NCBI GenBank assembly: GCA_039026555.1
Contig: JBCCMB010000029.1
Location: 1 to 24,861, forward strand
Reading direction: 5' to 3'
Length of the DNA: 24,861 nucleotides
Origin: JBCCMB01 sp039026555
Lineage (GTDB): Bacteria; Pseudomonadota; Alphaproteobacteria; Caulobacterales; Hyphomonadaceae
Of the stretch, positions 1-7,242 are shown one piece after another. The notes under the pieces are model-generated. The model saw only the letters and a program-made list of their open reading frames with translations, was not told the origin of the DNA and searched no databases. Both the position numbers and the translations under genes were made by a program. Numbering within the stretch: the stretch's first letter is position 1; each line of letters opens with the position of its first letter.

Positions 1-1174
1 CATACACATATTGGATGATCTCTTCGCGCCGCTCATGCTCGAAATCAACATCGATATCAGGCGGTTCTTTACGTTCTTTGGACAAGAAGCGTTCGAACAA
101 TAAGCTGATTTCATTGGGGTTTACGCTGGTGACGCCGAGGCAATAGCAGACGGCGGAATTGGCCGCTGAGCCGCGCCCCTGGCACAGAATGTCCCTGCGG
201 CGGGCTTCGGCGACAATGTCGTGAACGGTCAGGAAATAGGGCGCGTAGTTTAAATCCTTGATGAGCGCGAGCTCTTTTTGGAGCGCTGTTTTGACCTTGT
301 CCGGCGCGCCGTTGGGATAGTGGGTCTGCGCGCCCGCCCATGTGAGATCCTCCAAATGCTGTTGGGGTGTTTTGCCAGGCGGTACGGGCTCGTCGGGATA
401 TTCGTATTTCAATTCGTCGAGCGAAAATTGGCAGCGATCAGCGATCTCCAATGTCCGCGCCAAGGCTGGTTCAAAGCCCTTAAACAGGCGCGTCATCTCC
501 GCTGGCGCTTTCAAATAGCGTTCGGCGTTGGAGGCCAGCAAAAAGCCGGCGATTTGCACCGTGACATGCTCGCGAATGCAGGTGAGCACATCCTGTAAAG
601 GCCGGCGGTTCGGGATGTGGTAGAGCACGTCATTGACCGCGACCATGGGTGCGCCGGTGCGTGCGCTCATTTGAGCCAGACGGGCCAGGCGCTCGCGGTC
701 GCGCCCTTGATAGCGATAACATGCGGCCAAATAGATATCGGGGTGGAGCCCGCAAAGACGCGTGAGATGCGCTTCAAAAGCAGAGGATAATTCCTCCGGC
801 GGCAGGGCGATCAAAATCTGCCCTTGCGCATGCGCAAGCATGTCGGCGGGCGTGATATGGCATTCGCCTTTCGGGGCGTCTGCCTTGCCGTTGGAGATGA
901 GGCGGGACAAACGCCCATAGGCGGCGCGGTCGGTGGGATAGCATAAAAAGCTGGTCCCATCGGTGAGGTCCAGGCGCGCGCCGACAAGAAGTTTGAGGCT
1001 GTGTTTCTTGGCGGCGGCGTGCGCGCGCACCACGCCCGCCAACGTGTTGCGATCGCATACGCCGAGGGCGGAAAGCCCTAATTCTTTGGCCTGCGCGACC
1101 AATTCCTCAGCATGCGAGGCGCCGCGCAGAAAGGAAAAATTACTGGTGGTTTGCAGTTCAGCGTAAGCGGTCAT
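1..1174 (-). CDS. dnaE2: Error-prone DNA polymerase DnaE2, N-terminal third (runs off window)
   Basis: Translating the minus strand from ATG at 1174 gives 391 codons without a stop to the window edge. The protein opens with YAELQTTSNFSFLRGASHAE, the PHP-domain start typical of DnaE2. Near the edge it has CQGRGSAANSAVCY and, at about residues 372-378, PDIDVDF, which carries two of the catalytic aspartates of the C-family (Pol III alpha) polymerase active site. DnaE2 is the polymerase of the ImuA-ImuB-DnaE2 mutasome that performs damage-induced translesion synthesis in many bacteria lacking UmuDC. Full proteins are about 1,050-1,100 residues, so roughly two thirds lies outside. The start codon overlaps the imuB stop as ATGA (1171-1174), implying translational coupling; expression should follow the LexA-controlled imuA promoter. 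Confidence 0.95.
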   Translation of the reverse strand, partial: MTAYAELQTTSNFSFLRGASHAEELVAQAKELGLSALGVCDRNTLAGVVRAHAAAKKHSLKLLVGARLDLTDGTSFLCYPTDRAAYGRLSRLISNGKADAPKGECHITPADMLAHAQGQILIALPPEELSSAFEAHLTRLCGLHPDIYLAACYRYQGRDRERLARLAQMSARTGAPMVAVNDVLYHIPNRRPLQDVLTCIREHVTVQIAGFLLASNAERYLKAPAEMTRLFKGFEPALARTLEIADRCQFSLDELKYEYPDEPVPPGKTPQQHLEDLTWAGAQTHYPNGAPDKVKTALQKELALIKDLNYAPYFLTVHDIVAEARRRDILCQGRGSAANSAVCYCLGVTSVNPNEISLLFERFLSKERKEPPDIDVDFEHERREEIIQYVY

Positions 1175-2760
1175 GCAAACAGGCCCTGCATGTACCAGAC
1201 GGGCTTATCGCCCTTATCATCCTCATAAAGCCCGTCGCGATAGAGCCAGAAGCGGCGGCCTTGAACATCCTCTACGCGATAATAATCGCGCGCCCTGGGA
1301 CGGGTGTGATGCGAGTCTAAGCGCCACCATTCCGGTGAAATACGTTCCGGCCCTTCCGCACGGGCGACATTGCGCGTCACTTTTCGCCAGACAAAGCGCC
1401 GGGGCGGGCCGTCCGGCGTTTCCGCCAGCACGCTGACGGGTTCGGGATGCTCCAACAACCGCAAAGGCCGCGGCGCGGTTATCGACGCCTCATCTTGCGA
1501 CCAATCCGGCGTATCGCCCTCAAATGCGGTGGCCTCGACCGCGCGTTCGGGAATGTGGCTGGCTCGGGGAATTTGAATGCTGACGGCGTCTTCGCCCAAA
1601 CGCGCCATAATGCGGTCGACCAGAGCGGACAAAGCCGTCATATCGCCTGTTTGGCGCGTCTCCGCCTGCAAATGAGAAAGAGGCGGCGCGGCGATCTCCA
1701 TCGCGCCTGTACGGCGGGCCTCCAGACTTAAAAGGTCGAGCCCAAAGCCCGGATCTATCATCTCCAATTTATCGCGAAACAGGCGCAAAGCATGGTCCGG
1801 GGCGCGCACTGGGCGGCTGGCGGAGATTTTGACCTGCGATAGGCCGCCATCGGCCTTGTAAGCGGTGAAGACAAATTCTCGCGCGCCTTTGCCATGGGCG
1901 GTCAATTGCGCGCAGACATCTATGAGCAGGGTTTCAAGTCCGGCGCGCACGCCGTCTGTGTGCAGCAAAGGCTCGGGACAGCTAAGACGCGCGCGATACT
2001 CCGGCGGCGGGCTTAGGGGATGGATCGGCTCCAGCGTCAAACCCAGCGCCTGATCCAAGCGGCGCACCACCGCATCCGCCTTCTCGCGCGATTGAAAGCG
2101 GCGGGCGAGGGATTTTCGGTCCACGCCGTAAAGCTGGCCGAGCCTGGTTAACCCAAACCGGCGCAGCAGTCGCACCGCATCGTCCGAAAGGCGCAAACTC
2201 TCCACGGGAAGAGGGCTGAGCGCGTATTTTTGCGCATTGGGCGGGATGATGGTGTTGGTCGGCGCATGGCGGGCGGCGGCCCAAGCTGCGCCCGGCGTAT
2301 CGGCGAGTCCGAGGCGATAGGAGATCCCGCCTGCGCTGAGGCGGTTCGACATGTCGGCGAGAAGTTCTGCTTCGCCGCCGAACAGATGCGCGCAGCCGCT
2401 GACGTCCAACATCACACCGTCTGAGCCGTCCAGCGCCGCCAGTGGCGTCCAACGCGTCATCCATAAGCCGAGCCGGTGAAGCGCGTGCGCGTCATCCTTG
2501 CGGTCAATCTCCTCTGATTGAAGACCGGGCAAGCGCGCGCAAGCATCGGTAAACATCATTCCAGGGGTGACGCCCGCCTTGGCGGCGAGCGTGTTAGCGG
2601 CGGCGATGCGTAGACCGTTGGCGACGATCTCCGTCAGTACGAAAGCTTGGCGCGGTTTAGCCGGCGCGGCGCAAATCGGTTGGTTTTGCAGGGCCAGGCG
2701 CGTGCGTCTGAGCCGGTCGAGCGGCCAATTGGTCAGCCATAAGGAGACGAAGCGTTTCAT
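1171..2760 (-). CDS. imuB: ImuB, inactive Y-family polymerase-like protein of the SOS mutasome
   Basis: The 529-residue protein begins MKRFVSLWLTNWPLDRLRR, a typical ImuB start in which the acidic catalytic residue of Y-family polymerases is replaced. At about residues 117-130 it has MLDVSGCAHLFGGE, again the ImuB form rather than the SxDE catalytic motif of UmuC/DinB. ImuB is therefore thought to be a scaffold linking DnaE2, ImuA and the beta clamp. It ends WYMQGLFA, a common ImuB C-terminus. The start at 2760 has a GGAG about 8 nt upstream and lies inside imuA (104-nt overlap). An obvious QxxLF clamp-binding motif is not visible where many homologues carry it, just after the GFGLDLLSLEA segment. 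Confidence 0.95.
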   Translation of the reverse strand: MKRFVSLWLTNWPLDRLRRTRLALQNQPICAAPAKPRQAFVLTEIVANGLRIAAANTLAAKAGVTPGMMFTDACARLPGLQSEEIDRKDDAHALHRLGLWMTRWTPLAALDGSDGVMLDVSGCAHLFGGEAELLADMSNRLSAGGISYRLGLADTPGAAWAAARHAPTNTIIPPNAQKYALSPLPVESLRLSDDAVRLLRRFGLTRLGQLYGVDRKSLARRFQSREKADAVVRRLDQALGLTLEPIHPLSPPPEYRARLSCPEPLLHTDGVRAGLETLLIDVCAQLTAHGKGAREFVFTAYKADGGLSQVKISASRPVRAPDHALRLFRDKLEMIDPGFGLDLLSLEARRTGAMEIAAPPLSHLQAETRQTGDMTALSALVDRIMARLGEDAVSIQIPRASHIPERAVEATAFEGDTPDWSQDEASITAPRPLRLLEHPEPVSVLAETPDGPPRRFVWRKVTRNVARAEGPERISPEWWRLDSHHTRPRARDYYRVEDVQGRRFWLYRDGLYEDDKGDKPVWYMQGLFA

Positions 2761-3379
2761 GGTCGAACTCCAAATTAAAGTGACGCCCGGCTTCTGCCGG
2801 AGCGGTGCGGGAGCGCTCTAGAACGGCCCGCCAACGCGGGTTTCCAGGCGCAAAAGGATCAAAGCGGTTGATGGCCGAGGGGGCGGGCGAAATGCGCCAG
2901 CGCGTTTGCGCGGCGGTGGCGCCTTCGCGGCCGTGCGGCGCCAATAATAAAAGCGGAATTCCTAAGGATGCGGCGGCTAAAGATAAGCGACGCGTGGCGG
3001 TGAAATCCGCCTCTCCAATCTCGGCCGCGACCGCGCCGACGGCGCCGGATTTGAGCGCTTCTTCCGCCGCCCACAACACGTCGATGGGCTTTGACGCGCA
3101 CACATGCACCAGCCCGCCTGGATCAAGGCCGAAAGGGATAAGGCCGCGTGCGCTCAGCGCGCCATGCTCCATCTGGGCAAGACGCAGCGAGACCCACAGA
3201 CAGGGCGCTAAGTGCAGGCTGTGCAAAAGGGCGAGGACCAGCCCTGTACAGGCGGCCTGATCGCCATACTCCGCTGACACAAATTCATGCATGCCGCGCT
3301 TAAACCAAGCCGGCTCAATCGGCCCGTCGGTGCGGGCGTTGGCATGGTGAGGCGCAAAAGAGGCGAGGTTTAAAGTCAT
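2657..3379 (-). CDS. imuA: ImuA, RecA-like component of the SOS mutasome
   Basis: The 240-residue protein is recognised as ImuA by its RecA-like core (GMHEFVSAEYGD at about 29-40, IDVLWAAEEAL, RRLSLAAASLGIPLLLLAP), by the RWRISPAPSA segment, and by its place directly before imuB and dnaE2. ImuA works with ImuB and DnaE2 in damage-induced mutagenic bypass and in Myxococcus is reported to modulate RecA. The chosen ATG (3379) lies 2 nt from a perfect LexA box and has no Shine-Dalgarno sequence. A promoter placed at the box would start transcription at or beside this ATG, so the mRNA is probably leaderless. Met30 (about 3292) is an alternative start but would remove residues before the conserved HEF segment. 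The last 104 nt overlap imuB in another frame. Confidence 0.92.
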   Translation of the reverse strand: MTLNLASFAPHHANARTDGPIEPAWFKRGMHEFVSAEYGDQAACTGLVLALLHSLHLAPCLWVSLRLAQMEHGALSARGLIPFGLDPGGLVHVCASKPIDVLWAAEEALKSGAVGAVAAEIGEADFTATRRLSLAAASLGIPLLLLAPHGREGATAAQTRWRISPAPSAINRFDPFAPGNPRWRAVLERSRTAPAEAGRHFNLEFDHETLRLLMADQLAARPAQTHAPGPAKPTDLRRAG

Positions 3380-3381
3380 AA

Positions 3382-3396
3382 GTTCTTATTTTGTTC
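3382..3396 (-). promoter_or_regulatory. LexA operator (SOS box), GTTC-N7-GTTC
   Basis: The plus strand reads GTTCTTATTTTGTTC, an exact match to the alphaproteobacterial LexA consensus of GTTC direct repeats separated by seven bases. It sits 2 nt upstream of the imuA start codon and overlaps the predicted -10 element, so bound LexA would block the promoter directly. The link to LexA rests on established knowledge of this box in Caulobacter and Rhizobium relatives and on the SOS cassette downstream. Confidence 0.93.
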
Positions 3397-3413
3397 TTTT
3401 CTTATTGAGTCAA
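3385..3413 (-). promoter_or_regulatory. Predicted promoter of imuA-imuB-dnaE2
   Basis: On the minus strand TTGACT (3413-3408, five of six matches to TTGACA) is followed after exactly 17 nt by AATAAG (3390-3385, four of six matches to TATAAT). The -10 lies inside the LexA box. A start site 6-7 nt past the -10 falls at about 3377-3379, on the imuA ATG. Position is predicted from sequence only. Confidence 0.65.
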
Positions 3414-3454
3414 GTCGGCTAGGGTGTCGGCGTGCAATTGGACAGGTGGATCGC

Positions 3455-3483
3455 CAGCGAAATTTCGCTGTCACGCCGGCGTG
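3455..3483. promoter_or_regulatory. Two adjacent perfect palindromes in the imuA / NTF2-like divergent region
   Basis: CAGCGAAATTTCGCTG (3455-3470) is a perfect 16-bp palindrome. After one base it is followed by CACGCCGGCGTG (3472-3483), a perfect 12-bp palindrome. Both lie upstream of the gene starting at 3527 and outside the LexA box. They could be operators for a dimeric regulator; which protein would bind is unknown. The second is GC-rich and more likely to arise by chance. Confidence 0.45.
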
Positions 3484-3526
3484 CTAGGCTGTGATTTGGC
3501 GTGTGAATAATGTGGGAGAGACGGAC

Positions 3527-3907
3527 ATGTTTTCAGAAGACTTGATGCAAACAGCGACGCGTTTGGTGAAGTATTGCCGGGCCGGCCAAGAGATGGACGC
3601 GCTTAAAGAGCTTTACGCTGAAGACGCCGTATCGGTGGAGCCGGCGACCATGCCCGACGCGCCGCCCGCTGAAATTAAGGGGGTCGACGCCATTCGCGGC
3701 AAACATGAGTGGTGGAACAATACGTTTGAGGTGCATTCCGGCGAGGTGGACGGGCCCTATCTGCATGGCGACACTCGTTTCACGGTGAAATTCTCCATCG
3801 ACGCCACCAATAAGGAGACGGGCGAACGCAGCGCCATGCAGGAGATCGCCGAATACACCACGCAAAACGGCAAAATCGTCCGCGAAGAGTTTTTCTTCGG
3901 GGTGTAA
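3527..3907 (+). CDS. NTF2/SnoaL-like small protein
   Basis: The 126-residue product begins MFSEDLMQTATRLVKYCRAG and shows the NTF2/SnoaL-like layout: an N-terminal helix, LKELYAEDAVSVEPA, a middle segment with IRGKHEWW, and C-terminal strands TRFTVKFSIDAT and MQEIAEYTTQNGKIVREEFFF. Such cone-shaped alpha+beta barrels are used as small enzymes or ligand-binding proteins, and no specific activity can be assigned. The ATG at 3527 is preferred over a GTG at 3491 because GGAGAG lies 6 nt upstream of it. It is divergent from imuA and followed after 157 nt by a ClpP-family gene. No signal peptide or membrane segment is seen. Confidence 0.82.
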   Translation: MFSEDLMQTATRLVKYCRAGQEMDALKELYAEDAVSVEPATMPDAPPAEIKGVDAIRGKHEWWNNTFEVHSGEVDGPYLHGDTRFTVKFSIDATNKETGERSAMQEIAEYTTQNGKIVREEFFFGV

Positions 3908-4064
3908 GGTTGGCGCAGGCTGCCCTCGCTCGCCCGCCTTTTGCGTCTTCAGGAAGGGGCGAAACGACACGGTTTGACACAAACAGCCTTTGCCCATTGA
4001 CCTTCCGGGCGGCGCGCCTCACCTATGTGGCATCTTAAATCCCGCATTTCCTTTGGGAGCCTTC

Positions 4065-4655
4065 ATGTTTCGACTGGACGACGAAGCCGAAAGCGCGCCG
4101 CTTGGCGAGCCGAATTCCTTTCTTGAACAGGCGCTATTTAACGCCCGCACCATCCTGCTGACCGGCGGGATCGACGATAAACAGGCGCGTCGCGTCTGCG
4201 AGCGATTATTGGCGCTGTCTTCGGAAAGCAAAGAGCCGATTTTGCTTGTGATTTCGTCGCCCGGCGGTCATGTGGAAAGCGGCGATATGATCCATGACAT
4301 GATCAAATTCGTCCCGGCGCCGGTCAAAGTGCTCGGCACGGGCTGGGTCGCCTCCGCCGGCGCGCTCATTTATGCGGCGGCGAAAAAAGAAAATCGCTTC
4401 TCTTTGCCGAATACGCGCTTCTTGCTGCACGAACCGCGCGGCGGCGTCGGCGGGCAAGCTTCCGACATTGAAATCCAGGCGCGTGAAATCATCCGCATGC
4501 GCGAACGGCTCAACGCCATTTTCGCCGAAGCGACCGGGCAGAAACTGGAAAAAATCCAAGAGGATACCGATCGCGATTATTGGATGTCCGCCGAAGAAGC
4601 CGTCGCCTACGGTCTTGTCGGCAAAATTGTCAGCTCGCACTCTGACATAATTTAG
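4065..4655 (+). CDS. ClpP-family serine peptidase (ATP-dependent Clp protease proteolytic subunit type)
   Basis: The 196-residue protein is ClpP-like from end to end: ISSPGGHVESGDMIHDMI, GTGWVASAGALIYAAA with nucleophile Ser98, NTRFLLHEPRGG with His122, QASDIEIQAREI, and EDTDRDYWMSAEEAVAYGLV with Asp171, so the catalytic triad is intact. ClpP forms a two-ring 14-mer that degrades proteins fed by ClpX or ClpA in the cytoplasm. No ClpX, ClpA or trigger-factor gene is nearby, so this is probably a paralogue of the housekeeping clpP rather than the clpP-clpX-lon locus. ATG 4065 is chosen because GGGAG lies 5 nt upstream; the longer reading from 3990 lacks a ribosome-binding site. A strong terminator follows. 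Confidence 0.88.
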   Translation: MFRLDDEAESAPLGEPNSFLEQALFNARTILLTGGIDDKQARRVCERLLALSSESKEPILLVISSPGGHVESGDMIHDMIKFVPAPVKVLGTGWVASAGALIYAAAKKENRFSLPNTRFLLHEPRGGVGGQASDIEIQAREIIRMRERLNAIFAEATGQKLEKIQEDTDRDYWMSAEEAVAYGLVGKIVSSHSDII

Positions 4656-4677
4656 CCTCGTAAGACGACACACATTC

Positions 4678-4711
4678 AAAAGCCTTCGCGTCATTTGCGG
4701 AGGCTTTTTTG
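4678..4711 (+). terminator. Rho-independent terminator after the ClpP-family gene
   Basis: The arms AAAAGCCTTCGC and GCGGAGGCTTTTTT pair through 10 or more bases with one G-T wobble around a 7-nt loop, ending in six T. Read on the minus strand the hairpin is followed by four T, so it may also stop transcripts of the convergent TIR gene, whose stop codon is 16 nt away. Confidence 0.9.
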
Positions 4712-4726
4712 TTTGATGATTCCAAT

Positions 4727-5776
4727 TTAAGCGGCTGCTTCCTGCTTGCCGAAACCTTTACGCCCGAAGCCGCGAATCAGGCCGATCGGGATAGAGAAGA
4801 CCGCGATAAAGGGGAACACCACCGCCATCGTCACCGGCGTCAGGAAAAATCCGTCGACAAGATTCGCACCAGGTTCAGAGACGGTGCTAAAGCCTGCGGA
4901 GATAGAGAACACCGCCGTTATCGCTAGGCAGATGAGCGTCGGATTGTCGAAATAGCGGGTTGATTTGCGCTTCGACAGTCTTCGTCCAAACACGATTAAT
5001 GCGCGTCCGATCACCAGGCCGAAGCCGACGATTACAAACGCGACAATGGAGCTGACGAGAACACCATCGTCATAGCTCGCCGTTTCGACGCTCAGCGCGC
5101 CCAGCGCGATCGCTATAATTCCAGACACCACAAAACTTGTGATCCAGAAGGTGCGAAGGAAGCTGCGCTGGTTCTTCTCTTCCTTTAGGATTTTGGCGAC
5201 GGATTTGTCATTGGGTTTCGCCAACCAATCCGGCGCTTGCCATCCTGTCGATTGGGTCTGGCCCGCTTGGGCGCTGGAAGCCGGCCGTGAGTCCAGCGGC
5301 GGCGCTTCGAAGCTCTCATCCGACATCGGCGCGCTTGGCGGCGACGTAGGTTGATGGGGCTGAACAGGCGGCGGCGTTGCGGTCGCGCGAGGGCCGCATA
5401 AGGCCTGAAGACCGGCCCATAAATCCTCAAGCTCGTGATGCTCGCCGCCGGTCCAATCCTTCATGTCCAGCGTATGTACCTGCCGAAAGCCCAAGGGCGG
5501 CGTGTTGGCGTCGATGATGATGGGCAAAAGCCGGTTTCGGTCGCGCCCGACAGCGGCTTCATCCCGAACCCAATGGGATTTGCGCGACACGCCCGACCAC
5601 AGCACGATCACCGCGGTGGCGGTGTCCAGCGTCTCTTCGATCACGTCGGAATAATTGTCCCCTGCGATCAAATCGCGATCCCACCAAACATCATATCCTT
5701 GTTTGGTGATAAGGTCGGCGAGCATCGCCGCCTTGTCGCGGTTATCTCGCGCATACGAGATGAAGACGTCCGCCAT
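4727..5776 (-). CDS. TIR-domain protein with four predicted membrane helices
   Basis: The 349-residue protein starts MADVFISYARDNRDKAAMLA, a TIR_2 signature. The TIR domain (about 1-125) includes VWWDRDLIAGDNY, AVIVLWSGVS and SHWVRDE, whose Glu73 corresponds to the catalytic glutamate of TIR NADases such as SARM1. A proline/serine-rich linker (about 130-185) leads to four hydrophobic segments at about 210-230, 239-263, 280-297 and 310-334. TIR domains act as NAD-cleaving effectors or signal producers, often in antiviral defence, or as adaptors. Here it would face the cytoplasm on a membrane anchor. No cyclase, STING, NLR or Thoeris partner is adjacent. GAGG lies about 8 nt before the ATG, and TATAAA (5808-5813) is a possible -10. 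NADase activity is inference. Confidence 0.88.
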   Translation of the reverse strand: MADVFISYARDNRDKAAMLADLITKQGYDVWWDRDLIAGDNYSDVIEETLDTATAVIVLWSGVSRKSHWVRDEAAVGRDRNRLLPIIIDANTPPLGFRQVHTLDMKDWTGGEHHELEDLWAGLQALCGPRATATPPPVQPHQPTSPPSAPMSDESFEAPPLDSRPASSAQAGQTQSTGWQAPDWLAKPNDKSVAKILKEEKNQRSFLRTFWITSFVVSGIIAIALGALSVETASYDDGVLVSSIVAFVIVGFGLVIGRALIVFGRRLSKRKSTRYFDNPTLICLAITAVFSISAGFSTVSEPGANLVDGFFLTPVTMAVVFPFIAVFSIPIGLIRGFGRKGFGKQEAAA

Positions 5777-5897
5777 GCCGATACCTCGTCGATCCTGACC
5801 GGCGATCTTTATACGATCCTTCGAGGAGCGCGTAACTGCTTTTCTTATTCATCGCGGATCGCTTGAGCCAAGCGCCCGGCCGGCGTATTGCGAGGCG

Positions 5898-6803
5898 ATG
5901 AATTACCGACACGCATTTCACGCCGGCAATTTCGCCGACGTTCTCAAACATCTCGTTCTGGCTCAATCGCTTGCGCATTTGTCGCGCAAGGAAAAGCCGT
6001 TTCGGTTTATAGATACGCATGCCGGCGTGGGCGATTATGATCTTGAAAGCGAGGAAGCGCGGCGCAGTCCGGAATTTGTCGATGGGATTGGACGTTTGTG
6101 GGACGCCAAGCCGCCGGCCGAAGTGGCTGCGGCGCTCGCGCCCTATCTTAACGCCGTAAAAAGCTTAAACGCAGACGGCGCGCTGAAGACTTACCCCGGC
6201 TCGCCTGCTTTGGCGGCGCATATGATGCGGGCGGGCGACGCGCTGCGGCTGTGCGAGCTGCACCCTGACGACGCCGAGACCCTGCGCCAACGCTTTGCGC
6301 GCGATAAACGCGTGAAACTCGAAACGCGGGACGGGTATGAGGCCTTGTCGGCCTATCTTCCGCCGCCCGAGCGACGCGGACTGGCGCTGATCGATCCGCC
6401 GTTCGAGGATCGTGACGAATTGGCTCATATGGCGCGCGCCGCGATGAAGGCGATCGCGCGTTGGCCCACAGGGACGTTTATCTTCTGGCGTCCGCTGAAA
6501 GACATGGAGAACACCGAAAAATTCGATGACGGGCTCGCCGAATGGCTGCTCGACGAAATGGAGTTCGCGCCGGAAAAAGTGCTGCTCGCCGATCTTTGGG
6601 TACGCGAAATCGTTGAACCTGGCCCGCTTTGCGGCGCCGGCGTCGTTGTCGTGAACCCACCCTTCGGCCTGAAAGACGTGTTGTTGACCGCCTTGCCTTG
6701 GCTCTCAGAGACGCTCGCGCAAGGGCCGGGCGGCGGCTGGCGGGTGAACGCGCCGGAATTGGCGTTTGAAGATGGCGCCGCGGTTGTGATCGACGAGCCT
6801 TAG
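5898..6803 (+). CDS. rlmJ: 23S rRNA (adenine-2030-N6)-methyltransferase RlmJ
   Basis: The 301-residue protein begins MNYRHAFHAGNFADVLKH, the hallmark RlmJ start, and has the SAM-binding segment FRFIDTHAGVGDYDL. The catalytic motif IV is LIDPPFE with Asp166, matching the DPPY/FE motif of N6-adenine methyltransferases. RlmJ methylates A2030 of 23S rRNA (E. coli numbering) before ribosome assembly. Its length agrees with the family (about 280-300). A GAGG sits only 2 nt before the ATG, so initiation may be modest. The gene is divergent from the TIR-membrane gene, with a 121-nt shared upstream region, and converges on the GFA gene, their 3' ends overlapping by 4 nt. Confidence 0.95.
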   Translation: MNYRHAFHAGNFADVLKHLVLAQSLAHLSRKEKPFRFIDTHAGVGDYDLESEEARRSPEFVDGIGRLWDAKPPAEVAAALAPYLNAVKSLNADGALKTYPGSPALAAHMMRAGDALRLCELHPDDAETLRQRFARDKRVKLETRDGYEALSAYLPPPERRGLALIDPPFEDRDELAHMARAAMKAIARWPTGTFIFWRPLKDMENTEKFDDGLAEWLLDEMEFAPEKVLLADLWVREIVEPGPLCGAGVVVVNPPFGLKDVLLTALPWLSETLAQGPGGGWRVNAPELAFEDGAAVVIDEP

Positions 6804-7216
6804 GACGCCGGCGGATTTTGCGGAAATTGCATTGTTCCGTCTGGGATATGCGCCCAGGGCTGGGCCGTGGACGTCCAAAACACCATTTGGGGGTCGAAGT
6901 CAGAGGCGTCGTCAAAGGCGCCGACCTTAATCACGGCCAAATCGGGGTTGGCGCTAAGCTTGGACATCATGGGCGTGCCGCACGTGCTGCAAAACTGTCG
7001 CGTCACGGTATTTCCGCTGTCTGCGTCGCTCGTAAACTCGGCCATCTCGCCTTGCAGGATTTTCAGTGCGGGCTTGGGGAAGACCAAGATCGGCGCGGCA
7101 TGCCCGCCGCAGGATTTTTGGCATGCGCCGCAATGGCACTCCATCGCTAAAACTGGATCGCCGGAGACTTCAAATTTGATCTCGCCGCAAAGGCATCCGC
7201 CTGTTTTCACTTTCAT
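6800..7216 (-). CDS. GFA/CENP-V-type zinc-binding protein
   Basis: The 138-residue protein has the cysteine pattern of the GFA (glutathione-dependent formaldehyde-activating)/CENP-V family: C8-L-C10, CHCGAC at 27-32 and CSTCG at 76-80, binding two zinc ions in the known structure. The family includes Gfa, proposed to speed S-hydroxymethylglutathione formation, but most members have no established reaction, so the name is only a fold assignment. GGGAGAGG lies just before the ATG. It is 26 nt downstream of the dienelactone hydrolase gene and probably the last gene of that minus-strand transcript. Its stop codon overlaps the end of rlmJ on the other strand. Confidence 0.88.
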   Translation of the reverse strand: MKVKTGGCLCGEIKFEVSGDPVLAMECHCGACQKSCGGHAAPILVFPKPALKILQGEMAEFTSDADSGNTVTRQFCSTCGTPMMSKLSANPDLAVIKVGAFDDASDFDPQMVFWTSTAQPWAHIPDGTMQFPQNPPAS

Positions 7217-7242
7217 ATCGCCTCTCCCGTTTGAGATAGAGT

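Noticed and set aside
1982..2464. Long open frames on alternative frames and strands across imuB, ychF, the TIR genes and mutA
   Set aside because: They lie wholly inside genes with clear homology, have no ribosome-binding sites, and their arginine/proline-rich composition is typical of GC-rich shadow frames.
3970..4030. Possible heat-shock (RpoH) promoter before the ClpP-family gene: TTGACA at 3974-3979 and CCTATGTGG at 4022-4030
   Set aside because: The spacing between the -35-like and -10-like elements is far from 17-18 nt, and no other -35 fits well. The ClpP context makes it tempting but the sequence does not support it.
4727..6803. CBASS, Thoeris or Pycsar system around the TIR-membrane gene
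   Set aside because: Neighbours are ClpP-like and RlmJ; no cyclase, ThsA/SIR2, STING or CARF protein is present.
6800..6803. Frameshift or fusion between rlmJ and the GFA gene
   Set aside because: The genes are on opposite strands and merely overlap at their stop codons; both products have full family length.
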